Shown here: positions 1 to 6,413 of the stretch, piece by piece
How positions within the stretch are numbered: the stretch's first letter is position 1
Layout: every line of letters begins with the position of its first letter
Virus record (IMG/VR): IMGVR_UViG_3300013233_000087
Coordinates: 1-42,595 of that record
Direction: 5' to 3' (one strand)
From: a virus
DNA length: 42,595 nt
The notes under the pieces: generated by a model
Seen by the model: only the letters and a program-made list of their open reading frames with translations
Told to the model about the DNA's origin: nothing
The model's database searches: none
Program-made: the position numbers and the translations under genes

Positions 1-68
1 GGATGACACCAATCAACTTCGCATTCTACGAGAATAAAATTCAAAAATTAGTTATGGGATTGGAGTAA
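1..68 (+). CDS. 3' end of DNA polymerase gene (partial, duplicate of right end)
   Basis: These bases are identical to 42289-42356 and encode the last residues of the family B DNA polymerase, ending in TAA at 66-68. The full gene lies at the right end of the window, so this is the contig overlap expected from a circular or terminally redundant assembly, not a second gene. The final codons carry a GGAG Shine-Dalgarno motif used by the next gene. Confidence 0.93.
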   Translation, partial: MTPINFAFYENKIQKLVMGLE

Positions 69-71
69 TTT

Positions 72-299
72 ATGTCAGCAAAAGAAAGGCAAGTGGGCGG
101 ATCACACTATAAAGACATGTCAGTTGAGCCTTGGGACGTGATCGATGCGTGGCCGAAGGAGCAGCAAGTGGGGGCGTACCGAGCAGGTGCGTTGAAGTAT
201 CTCATGCGAATGGGTTCTAAAGATGAGCAGTTACAAGAGGTGATGAAGGCAGGTCACTATGTTGATAAATTAATCGAAGTGATGGGTGAATATAAGTGA
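72..299 (+). CDS. DUF3310 family protein (T7 gp1.7-like domain)
   Basis: 75 aa. The N-terminus has the family signature QVGGSHYKDM followed by EPWDVIDAW, and a C-terminal half with the typical ALKYLMRMGSKD helix and GHYVDKLIE. DUF3310 is a small phage domain; in T7 gp1.7 it is part of a nucleotide kinase, but this short version has no separate kinase motif I can see, so the activity is uncertain. GGAG lies six bases before the ATG, inside the polymerase stop region, and the stop overlaps the GTG start of the nuclease gene by four bases (GTGA), implying translational coupling. The gene is present here but missing from the otherwise identical copy of this region at the right end of the window. 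Confidence 0.88.
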   Translation: MSAKERQVGGSHYKDMSVEPWDVIDAWPKEQQVGAYRAGALKYLMRMGSKDEQLQEVMKAGHYVDKLIEVMGEYK

Positions 300-709
300 C
301 AATAATAAGAAGTTTAACACCAGAGAATCAGAAGGTGTGGTTAGAAAAGAAGGTTGAAGGTGAAGGTTGTAAACTGGCAAAGACACTAGGTGGAATTGCT
401 TACAAGTTCACATCACCACAACGCAGAGCGGTACCTGACAGACTCGTGCTGCTACCTTTCCGAGCAGGGTTCTTCATTGAGTACAAACGGTGGGGCAAGA
501 AGCCTACACCGGCTCAGCTAAGAGAGGGTCATAAGCTGATTAGGATGGGCCAGTACGTGTACTACGTTGATAATGTTAATGACGCTGAGTACATTATCCG
601 TCGATGGGCAATCTGCGATCGACCCGACATGATTGAGTACTCACTTCCCGACTCAAAGATTAAGGCGATGGTGACATCAGCACTACAAGGCGAAGAATGC
701 GATGCTTAA
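296..709 (+). CDS. VRR-NUC domain endonuclease
   Basis: 137 aa. It is recognisable as a stand-alone VRR-NUC (PD-(D/E)XK superfamily) nuclease: residues 47-70 contain PDRLVLLP, a hydrophobic strand, FIEYKRWGKKPTPAQ, in which D, E and K form the expected metal-binding/catalytic set, followed by the usual helix with REGHKLIRMGQYVYYVD. Such proteins are nearly always next to an SNF2-type helicase in phages, as here, and probably act in recombination or in resolving branched replication DNA. The start is GTG at 296 in this copy; in the right-end copy the same gene begins with ATG at 42356. The end overlaps the helicase start by eight bases. Confidence 0.88.
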   Translation: MTIIRSLTPENQKVWLEKKVEGEGCKLAKTLGGIAYKFTSPQRRAVPDRLVLLPFRAGFFIEYKRWGKKPTPAQLREGHKLIRMGQYVYYVDNVNDAEYIIRRWAICDRPDMIEYSLPDSKIKAMVTSALQGEECDA

Positions 710-3700
710 CCCTGAACAACTCCACGGATACCAGAAGACAGCTATCGAGCTGCAGTGCAGTTCACCCTCATCAATGATGTGGCTGGATGTCGGGCTTGGT
801 AAACTGCAACCTAACAGCGAACCTGTTCTCACACCTAATGGGTGGGTCAACATGGGCGACATCAAAGTAGGTATGTACGTTGTCGGCTCAGATGGTCAGC
901 CCACAGAAGTGCTCGGCGTATTCCCTCAAGGTGAACAATCTGTTGTCAGAGTCACATTGTCTGACGGCTCATGGTGTCGAGTGGGCTGGGATCACCTGTG
1001 GTATGTACAGACACGAAACCAACGCACTCGCGATCAAGTGGGCCATGTGATGACTACTCGACAGATAGTGGACAAAGGTATCTGTAGACAGTTCGGTAAG
1101 CGAGAGCTTTATGACTTCTGTATTCCAATGGTGGAGCCTGTTAATTATCAATCATCACCAGTGCAACTCGACCCTTATATATTGGGTGTGATTCTGGGTG
1201 ACGGGACAACAAGTCCGTCAGGTGATGTGACAGTATGCACAGACAGAGACATTATTAATAGCAGCGACATGCTCAGGTATCTGAGAGACCATAAGACCTG
1301 TGACTATGTGGGCTATGGATCATTACCGGGAAAACAATCAATCATCAAGAGTCTGGGTCTCAACGGTAAGCGTAGTTGGGAAAAGTTTATCCCAAGTAAT
1401 TACATGACAGCGCAGATTAATGATCGCTTAGCAATGGTGCAAGGGTTGATGGATAGTGACGGCAGCCCTATTGATAAAGGAGGTGCTGAATTCTCATCAA
1501 CATCAGAACAACTGACTGACGGACTTGTTGAATTGGTTGAGTCGTTGGGCGGTAATGCCAGGAAGAAAGGACCACGCATAACCCGTTATCAAAACGGTGA
1601 AGGTCGTCCATCTTGGCGCGTTAATGTGAAACTCCCATCATCGATGGAACCGTTCAGACTGCAGCGCAAATTAGACAAGTGGGTTCGCCCAACCAAGTAT
1701 CAACCTATGCGGTACATTGTCGATGCTGTTGACGAAGGGGTTGAGGAATCCACCTGTATCAAGGTGGCTGCGAAGGACTCACTCTATGTGACTCGACACC
1801 ATGTTGTCACACACAATACTTCAGTGGCCCTCACAAGCATCGCACACCTCATTGACACAGGATGGCTTGACGCAGTGTTCGTTGTCGCTCCCATCCGTGT
1901 ATGCAGGCTCGTGTGGGCTAAGGAAGCATCTAAGTGGAGTCACACCAACCATCTCAAGTTCTCAATGGTGATGGGCACCAAAGATCAGAGACTCAGAGCA
2001 CTTCACCAGAAGGCAGATGTATATCTCATCAACTATGAAAATCTCAGATGGTTAATGAAAACCCTTAAGCAGTATTATGTAGATAAGGGAAAACCCTTAC
2101 CTGCTAACGGGATTGTTTGGGATGAGATTTCCAAGATGAAGAATAGCAGCACTCAACGTGTCAAAGCTGTGCGTCACATGCTCAAACATTTCAAATGGTT
2201 CACAGGATTGACAGCAACCCCTGCCAGTAACGGATACAAAGACCTGCATGGTCAGTTCTTGGTGGTGGATCAGGGTCAGCGATTAGGTACAGCAAAGAGT
2301 CAATTTGAAGGCGCATACTTTAAGAAGGTGGGCTATAAGTTGGTGCCTCATGAGGATGCCAAGGAAGCCATCCACGCCAAGATCAGTGACATCACGCTTG
2401 AGATGAGTGCTGCCGATTACAATCCTTTACCTGACATGATTGTGAATGATATTGAAGTGGAGCTACCACCGAGTACCAGGCTCCAATACGATCAACTGGA
2501 AAAGGACTACTTCACAAAGCTGGACACGGGCGAAGGCGTTGAGGTGTTCAATGCTGCGTCACTCACCAACAAGCTGCTGCAGATGAGTAATGGTTGTGTG
2601 TATCCGATACCCGGCGCACCTATGTACCAACCTGTGCATGACGCAAAATTAGACGCATTAGAAGACCTGGTTGAAGAACTGTCAGGTCAGCAACTCTTGT
2701 TGTCGTACGCTTACCGAAGCGATGCTGATCGAATAATGAGATTGTTTAATAAGGTGTTGAAGGATTCCCCTCCCATCAACTTAACAGAGTGCAAGACTGA
2801 GAGGTCACTGAAGCAGGCGATGTTAAGGTGGGACACTGGTGATTGCCCGTTGATGATCGGCCATCCTGCATGCCTACACCCAATGACTCAAGTGTTGACT
2901 GAATTGTATGGGTGGATTAGTCTGATCGACGTGAGCACCAGTGACAAAGTGTTCGATGGTGTCGAGTTTGTGTCACATGACGGATGCTCTTATTCGGGCT
3001 ATAAAGATGTGATCGATGTGTTCGGCATCACAATGACGCAGAACCACAAACTTTTAATAAACAATAATTGGGTGGAGGCTCACAATGTTGGAGATAGTGA
3101 AGCAGTTAGACGAGAAGCATTATACGAATACAAAGGCTATGACGATGGTGTTGGTGAAATGTTTGAGATGCGGGACGACATCGAAAATTATCAAACAGAA
3201 CTTCACCAAGCACAACCTGACCAAGAGAGAATATTGTCAGCACTGTGTTCAGGACAGATACCACAATACGACTGGGACTCGTATTTGGAGAATCTGGCAA
3301 GGGATGACAGCAGACGAGGCGATGAAAGACGCGACGGACTCACCTTACGGAAAAGGGAAGCGAGCAACACAAAAACGCATGTCTACGATCTCGTAAACTG
3401 TGGGCCACGTAACAGGTTCATCATCCGAAACGGTGATGGTGAGGCTTTCATCTCACATAATTCAATGGGACACGGAATAGACGGGTTACAAGATGCAGGG
3501 CATAATCTATGCTGGTTTGGTATGAATTGGAGTTTGGATTTCTACGAACAGTTCAATGGTAGGCTCCGTCGTCAAGGCCAAGGCGCGCCCGTTAAGTGTC
3601 ATCGAATCATTGCGCCTGACACTATGGACATGGCGCAGATAGAAGCGTTAAACATTAAGTCGTCCGACCAAGCATCACTGAGGAAAGCTGTAGCAACATA

Positions 3701-3719
3701 CCGTAACAGTCGTCGCTAG
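702..3719 (+). CDS. SNF2-type DEAD/DEAH-like helicase interrupted by two inteins
   Basis: 1005 aa precursor; removal of the two inteins (804-1817 and 2871-3461) leaves 470 aa, the usual size of phage SNF2-type helicases. Extein motifs: Q/I region HGYQKTAIEL, Walker A GLGK|TS (split by intein 1 between K and T), DE-containing motif II in WDEISKMKN near residue 473, motif III TGLTATP near 507, motif V HPA|SMGHGIDGLQ (split by intein 2 after Ala) and motif VI QFNGRLRRQGQ near 950. The protein should be an ATP-driven DNA translocase or branch-remodelling helicase acting with the VRR nuclease encoded just upstream. Both inteins sit in conserved ATPase motifs, so the unspliced protein should be inactive. 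The stop overlaps the convergent endolysin stop in CTAG. Confidence 0.93.
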   Translation: MLNPEQLHGYQKTAIELQCSSPSSMMWLDVGLGKLQPNSEPVLTPNGWVNMGDIKVGMYVVGSDGQPTEVLGVFPQGEQSVVRVTLSDGSWCRVGWDHLWYVQTRNQRTRDQVGHVMTTRQIVDKGICRQFGKRELYDFCIPMVEPVNYQSSPVQLDPYILGVILGDGTTSPSGDVTVCTDRDIINSSDMLRYLRDHKTCDYVGYGSLPGKQSIIKSLGLNGKRSWEKFIPSNYMTAQINDRLAMVQGLMDSDGSPIDKGGAEFSSTSEQLTDGLVELVESLGGNARKKGPRITRYQNGEGRPSWRVNVKLPSSMEPFRLQRKLDKWVRPTKYQPMRYIVDAVDEGVEESTCIKVAAKDSLYVTRHHVVTHNTSVALTSIAHLIDTGWLDAVFVVAPIRVCRLVWAKEASKWSHTNHLKFSMVMGTKDQRLRALHQKADVYLINYENLRWLMKTLKQYYVDKGKPLPANGIVWDEISKMKNSSTQRVKAVRHMLKHFKWFTGLTATPASNGYKDLHGQFLVVDQGQRLGTAKSQFEGAYFKKVGYKLVPHEDAKEAIHAKISDITLEMSAADYNPLPDMIVNDIEVELPPSTRLQYDQLEKDYFTKLDTGEGVEVFNAASLTNKLLQMSNGCVYPIPGAPMYQPVHDAKLDALEDLVEELSGQQLLLSYAYRSDADRIMRLFNKVLKDSPPINLTECKTERSLKQAMLRWDTGDCPLMIGHPACLHPMTQVLTELYGWISLIDVSTSDKVFDGVEFVSHDGCSYSGYKDVIDVFGITMTQNHKLLINNNWVEAHNVGDSEAVRREALYEYKGYDDGVGEMFEMRDDIENYQTELHQAQPDQERILSALCSGQIPQYDWDSYLENLARDDSRRGDERRDGLTLRKREASNTKTHVYDLVNCGPRNRFIIRNGDGEAFISHNSMGHGIDGLQDAGHNLCWFGMNWSLDFYEQFNGRLRRQGQGAPVKCHRIIAPDTMDMAQIEALNIKSSDQASLRKAVATYRNSRR
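804..1817 (+). mobile_element. Intein 1: class 3-type intein with LAGLIDADG endonuclease, in Walker A
   Basis: 338 aa inserted between Lys34 and Thr of the helicase GKT motif. The N-terminal residue is Leu, not Cys/Ser. The features fit a class 3 intein with the WCT set: block B has H-L-W (WDHLWYV), block F has the Cys of STCIKV, and block G ends VVTHN with Thr before His; the +1 extein residue is Thr. Two dodecapeptide-like motifs, YILGVILGDG and MVQGLMDSDG, show a LAGLIDADG homing endonuclease domain, so the element may be mobile. Boundaries are set by restoring GLGK-TSVAL and by the terminal HN. Confidence 0.9.
2871..3461 (+). mobile_element. Intein 2: class 1-type intein in helicase motif V, hosting a nested ORF
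   Basis: 197 aa inserted after Ala of HPA-SMGHGI. It begins with Cys (CLHPMTQVLTE), has block B TQNH (ITMTQNHKLL), a WVEAHNVGD element typical of the Hint fold, block F VYDLVNCGPRNRF and ends SHN before Ser+1, the classical class 1 layout. No LAGLIDADG motif is seen in this frame. Between the NVGD element and block F the intein frame has an odd, charged, low-quality composition, while the +1 frame there reads as a convincing zinc-finger protein (3085-3396). Splicing should restore motif V of the helicase. Confidence 0.9.
3085..3396 (+). CDS. Nested zinc-finger ORF in alternative frame inside intein 2 (candidate homing endonuclease or remnant)
   Basis: 103 aa in the +1 frame relative to the helicase/intein. 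ATG at 3085 is preceded by GGAGG (3074-3078) at six bases, an ideal Shine-Dalgarno arrangement lying inside the intein codons for WVEAH. The protein has a CxxC...CxxC zinc-ribbon-like module (KCLRCGTTSK then REYCQHC, about residues 26-55) and a C-terminal segment RIWQGMTADEAMKDA...YGKGKRATQKR that resembles DNA-binding tails of phage HNH-type endonucleases. No complete catalytic motif is evident. It starts at the last conserved element before the endonuclease insertion point and stops just before block F. It could be a free-standing gene, the product of a frameshift, or the remnant of an in-frame domain. Confidence 0.62.
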   Translation: MLEIVKQLDEKHYTNTKAMTMVLVKCLRCGTTSKIIKQNFTKHNLTKREYCQHCVQDRYHNTTGTRIWRIWQGMTADEAMKDATDSPYGKGKRATQKRMSTIS

Positions 3720-4084
3720 TAAGTCCACATCCAAGGTCTGGGGCGACTTGGGCTAGCAGGGGCGTCATCCATGTGAACCTGCCATCTACCTGACTTCTGC
3801 TTCACTCCGATACCAGTAAACCCACAGAGCATGGCTAACTTGACGAAAGCGTACATGTCCTGGCGAGCAATCATTGGATCGATCCCCATGCCCAACGGGT
3901 GAGCACCTTTACTGTTATCATAATCAGGGCAACGGTAGCCACCACCTTTAGCAATGGTGTAAGGCTTCCCCCACCGATCACGTAACTCTTGGTTACGGTT
4001 GAGTGTGGATTGGTTCATCTTTACTTCACCACAACAAGGACAAGCAAACTCTGCTTCAGTAAAATTCTTAGTTAGTTGTGTCAT
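3716..4084 (-). CDS. Peptidase M15-type endolysin (D-Ala-D-Ala carboxypeptidase-like)
   Basis: 122 aa from the chosen start; an in-frame ATG 15 bases earlier is possible, but the ATG at 4084 has GGAAGA seven bases upstream and an ATGA overlap with the preceding stop. The zinc-ligand pattern of M15 peptidases is visible: SKGAHPLGMGID (HxxxxxxD) and a later WQVHMD with the third ligand His. The N-terminus has TEAEFACPCCGEVKM, a Cys-rich lead found in phage M15_3 endolysins. It should cleave the peptide part of peptidoglycan at lysis. It is the last gene of the leftward late operon and converges on the helicase. Confidence 0.85.
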   Translation of the reverse strand: MTQLTKNFTEAEFACPCCGEVKMNQSTLNRNQELRDRWGKPYTIAKGGGYRCPDYDNSKGAHPLGMGIDPMIARQDMYAFVKLAMLCGFTGIGVKQKSGRWQVHMDDAPASPSRPRPWMWTY

Positions 4085-4410
4085 TTTTTCATCTTCCATT
4101 TAGCCCATTGATTAACACCCCATACCATGCCGTTAATACGCCATTGCGGAAGTCCGAACCTGTACAAGTCTACTTCAAATTTAATATTCGATGTTCTCCA
4201 GCCTAGCTTTTGCTGTAAATTCCAATCATGTAACACACCAGCACCGAAAGCTCGACCAAGAGGAGGGAATAACCAGCGAAAGCCAAAAGGGATAGAAAGT
4301 CCGTCCGTGATAAAGCCTTTTTTAACATCGTAATAATCTTCATCTATTCTAAACTTATCCCTTTGCCACCATCTTTCACGTGGAATTAATGTCATGCTTG
4401 GCTGTTTCAT
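4081..4410 (-). CDS. DUF1353 family protein
   Basis: 109 aa. The signature is clear: GFITDGLSIPFGFRWLFPPLGRAFGAGVLHDW (TDGxSIP, then AxVLHDW), as in DUF1353 proteins commonly found beside phage endolysins and holins. The biochemical role of the family is not established; the position between a membrane protein gene and the endolysin suggests a part in lysis or late envelope functions. Its ATG overlaps the preceding stop (ATGA) and its own stop overlaps the endolysin start, so the three genes are coupled. Confidence 0.85.
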   Translation of the reverse strand: MKQPSMTLIPRERWWQRDKFRIDEDYYDVKKGFITDGLSIPFGFRWLFPPLGRAFGAGVLHDWNLQQKLGWRTSNIKFEVDLYRFGLPQWRINGMVWGVNQWAKWKMKK

Positions 4411-4772
4411 TTATCTTTTTTCACGTTGGCGTAGTTCACTCCAAAGGATGCTGAAACTATGGTCGTCCAAGCTCCAGTTATTGGAAGGAAGAGTCCTGTC
4501 ATAGCCTCGATAGCTTCCTTGGACTGTACGGGGTCTCCTACGGTAAACGAGTGCATGACTATCAATACGGTAGTAGCCATCAAATAGAAGCCGTAAGAGA
4601 TGGAAGCAAAGCGGGATAGTTCTCGCCTCATTCCCCCGTTCGGGTCGAGTACTTTGACGAATAAAGCTTTGGCCTCTGCTGACTCTTTATCTGTTTCGAT
4701 AGCTTCACTAGCAATGCGCTCAATAGAGCCGACGATCCCAGAGCCAAATAAGTTTGTTAAAAAACTGAACAT
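4407..4772 (-). CDS. Small two-TM membrane protein, probable holin
   Basis: 121 aa from ATG 4772, chosen because GGGAG lies six bases upstream and the start overlaps the preceding stop as TAATG; a longer frame to 4841 lacks this. An amphipathic N-terminal half (FLTNLFGSGIVGSIERIA, then a charged helix with ETDKESAEAKALF) is followed by two hydrophobic segments, about 60-80 (ISYGFYLMATTVLIVMHSF) and 95-117. It ends in KKDK. Size, topology and position just before DUF1353 and the endolysin suggest a holin, similar in plan to 3TM gene-transfer-agent holins, but sequence identity to a known holin family is not certain. Confidence 0.6.
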   Translation of the reverse strand: MFSFLTNLFGSGIVGSIERIASEAIETDKESAEAKALFVKVLDPNGGMRRELSRFASISYGFYLMATTVLIVMHSFTVGDPVQSKEAIEAMTGLFLPITGAWTTIVSASFGVNYANVKKDK

Positions 4773-5173
4773 TAAATACTCCCTATTGCGATACCTAAAC
4801 CGCCTGATGCCATTACACCGATAGCAAGGAAAAAAATACACTTCTTTTGATTTAAGCTGTAAAGAGTGCCTATTAGTCTAGATGTTCCATGTGCGACAAC
4901 TAACACGGGGATAATTGTTAGCCACTTATTTTCTAGGAACCATGGGTTGTAGTGCATGTGAATTGGTGCGGTCATTGTTGCTGCCAACCAAAAAGACCGA
5001 TGCAATACCCAACCTATGCCAATCTCTAAGGCTGACTTGAGTATGCATCTTGTTCCTTCTGTAAGATGGTTTTTATAGAGTGAAATCCCCGCTGTGATAA
5101 CGACAAGGCTCTCCGCCGCAATCAAAATTAGATTGCCAGCGTTAATAAACAGGGTATTAATTTCAATGTCCAT
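4772..5173 (-). CDS. Polytopic membrane protein of the lysis region, function unknown
   Basis: 133 aa with about four hydrophobic segments: 10-30 (AGNLILIAAESLVVITAGISL), roughly 45-65, 83-105 (WLTIIPVLVVAHG) and 112-131 (CIFFLAIGVMASGGLGIAIG). I do not recognise the family. The start overlaps the preceding small gene by 11 bases and the stop overlaps the holin-like gene (TAATG). It may be an alternative holin, antiholin or accessory membrane protein. Confidence 0.65.
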   Translation of the reverse strand: MDIEINTLFINAGNLILIAAESLVVITAGISLYKNHLTEGTRCILKSALEIGIGWVLHRSFWLAATMTAPIHMHYNPWFLENKWLTIIPVLVVAHGTSRLIGTLYSLNQKKCIFFLAIGVMASGGLGIAIGSI

Positions 5174-5330
5174 GTGCTTCCTTATTTAGTATCTCGTCCA
5201 CTAATGAGTTTAGCTTTTCCGCTCTTGATTTTGCAACTGCTCTGGCCATTCTATATTCGTGGAATACGGTAGAGTGGTTTCTATCGCTATTCAGCCTCTT
5301 CTTTGTTTTGAGGCTATCAAAAAGCCACAT
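5163..5330 (-). CDS. Small basic protein (55 aa) between two membrane genes
   Basis: ATG at 5330, TGA at 5163. The peptide begins MWLFDSLKTKKRLNSD and is helical and charged, with many Lys/Arg/Glu and no membrane segment. GGAG lies eight bases before the ATG, and the ATG overlaps the preceding stop (TAATG). The tight overlaps on both sides support it as a real gene of the lysis operon. I do not recognise it. Confidence 0.68.
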   Translation of the reverse strand: MWLFDSLKTKKRLNSDRNHSTVFHEYRMARAVAKSRAEKLNSLVDEILNKEAHGH

Positions 5331-5569
5331 TATTTCCGCTCCATAATAAAACCCTGAATAAGGTCTGTTGTCTTTTCAATACTCCGTGATAACTCATTAA
5401 CCGAATCTGTATATCTTAGTGCTTGTTCGGCTTTCTCTTCTCGAAGTTTTTCTATGAGATCATCTCTCTTGCCAAGCCTAACCCACAGTCCTGTTACGGC
5501 GGCCACCAGCAAGAAGCTTGCAAAGTACCCACCATTAACAGCATCGCCTATTTCATTTGGTGAAATCAT
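5330..5569 (-). CDS. Single-TM protein with coiled coil, holin-like (BhlA-type plan)
   Basis: 79 aa. A hydrophobic segment at about 14-32 (GYFASFLLVAAVTGLWV) is followed by a Lys/Arg/Glu-rich coiled coil (KRDDLIEKLREEKAEQA onward). Positive charge directly after the membrane segment predicts an outside N-terminus and cytoplasmic C-terminus, which argues against an inner-membrane spanin and fits small holin-like proteins such as BhlA/UviB. GAGAG is seven bases before the start. Function is inferred from plan and context only. Confidence 0.6.
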   Translation of the reverse strand: MISPNEIGDAVNGGYFASFLLVAAVTGLWVRLGKRDDLIEKLREEKAEQALRYTDSVNELSRSIEKTTDLIQGFIMERK

Positions 5570-5595
5570 CTAGTAACTCTCAGCGCCTTCGATGT

Positions 5596-5916
5596 TCATT
5601 TGTGAAATACGCCGTGGTGTGCGTGTCTTACTTCATACGAAACAATCTCTTTCCAGTGTTCAATATGGCCTTGCTTTAATTCTGGTATCCAAATATCGAC
5701 CTTCTTTGAATCTGTAATCCAGTAAGCACAACCCTCTCTATTTCTCAGCCCTGTTACGTTCTCGCAAATTAGTTTTATCTGCTCATAACTACGGACGTGG
5801 AAATTAACTGTGAAATCATTCCAATGGTGCGTTTTAACCAGAGGCTCATGTATAGCGCAGCCACTAACTACCAATAAGCTACCAATAACTAACAAATTGG
5901 TAGTTCGCCTTACCAC
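5596..5916 (-). CDS. Lipoprotein with metallopeptidase-like C-terminus
   Basis: 106 aa from GTG 5916. An N-terminal signal, MVRRTTN plus a hydrophobic stretch ending LVVSGC, gives a lipobox with predicted lipidated Cys20, so export and outer-membrane anchoring in a Gram-negative host is likely. The C-terminus has EVRHAHHGVFH after a GHIEHWKEIVSY helix, which resembles a metal-binding ExxH..HG..H pattern, but it is not a canonical HExxH zinc site. AAGGGG lies seven bases before GTG; a seven-base overlap with the preceding gene is present. It could be an outer-membrane spanin-like or host-surface protein; neither is proven. Confidence 0.65.
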   Translation of the reverse strand: MVRRTTNLLVIGSLLVVSGCAIHEPLVKTHHWNDFTVNFHVRSYEQIKLICENVTGLRNREGCAYWITDSKKVDIWIPELKQGHIEHWKEIVSYEVRHAHHGVFHK

Positions 5917-6413
5917 GCCTCTGCCCCTTCTTGCGTAGCAGGGTTAAGATTCTTAGCAGGGATAACACCAAACTCATCGGCTACAGGCTCAGCGACAAAG
6001 TTTGCATAAGCCGTTCTATCTAACGCTGTGTGGACATTAACCGCCGTTACCTGAGCCATTACATCAGAACCACCTTTATCGACGTAAGCTACCTCCATAA
6101 GAGGCGTACCTTCTACGTTAAATTGAGGCAGCCTAGTCTTTGTCTGTGCTGCGAAGATAGACCAAGGCGTAGCTAAAACGGCCGTTAATCCTACGGATAT
6201 AATACCGAGTACATCTGCCATCCCTTCCATGCTGTCCATTTCTAAACCGATCAACTTCTCATTGTTGTAATCAATGGTGCCGGGTAAGCGAGATAAGCTA
6301 GTAATGCCCAACGCTTTAATCATCGCGCTAAACATAGGCGATAGATTTTCTAAACCAATGATAGCGGGTATCTTTAAAATTACTTGGTAGTCGTTCACGG
6401 GTGCTTGCTCCAT
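5910..6413 (-). CDS. Unrecognised protein downstream of tail fibre
   Basis: 167 aa if started at ATG 6413 (MEQAPVNDYQVILKIPAI); a frame to 6449 adds a basic stretch that overlaps more of the tail fibre gene. GAAGAA lies close before the start. The middle has a hydrophobic stretch (ADVLGIISVGLTAVLATPWSIFAA, about 65-88) that may be membrane-active or a buried helix, and the C-terminus is rich in Ala/Val/Asn. I do not recognise a family. Its place between the tail fibre and the lipoprotein leaves a structural or lysis-accessory role open. Confidence 0.6.
   Translation of the reverse strand: MEQAPVNDYQVILKIPAIIGLENLSPMFSAMIKALGITSLSRLPGTIDYNNEKLIGLEMDSMEGMADVLGIISVGLTAVLATPWSIFAAQTKTRLPQFNVEGTPLMEVAYVDKGGSDVMAQVTAVNVHTALDRTAYANFVAEPVADEFGVIPAKNLNPATQEGAEAW

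Noticed and set aside
4407-4841. Longer version of the holin-like gene starting at 4841.
   Set aside because: The extra 23 residues overlap the preceding gene and have no Shine-Dalgarno; ATG 4772 has GGGAG and a TAATG junction.
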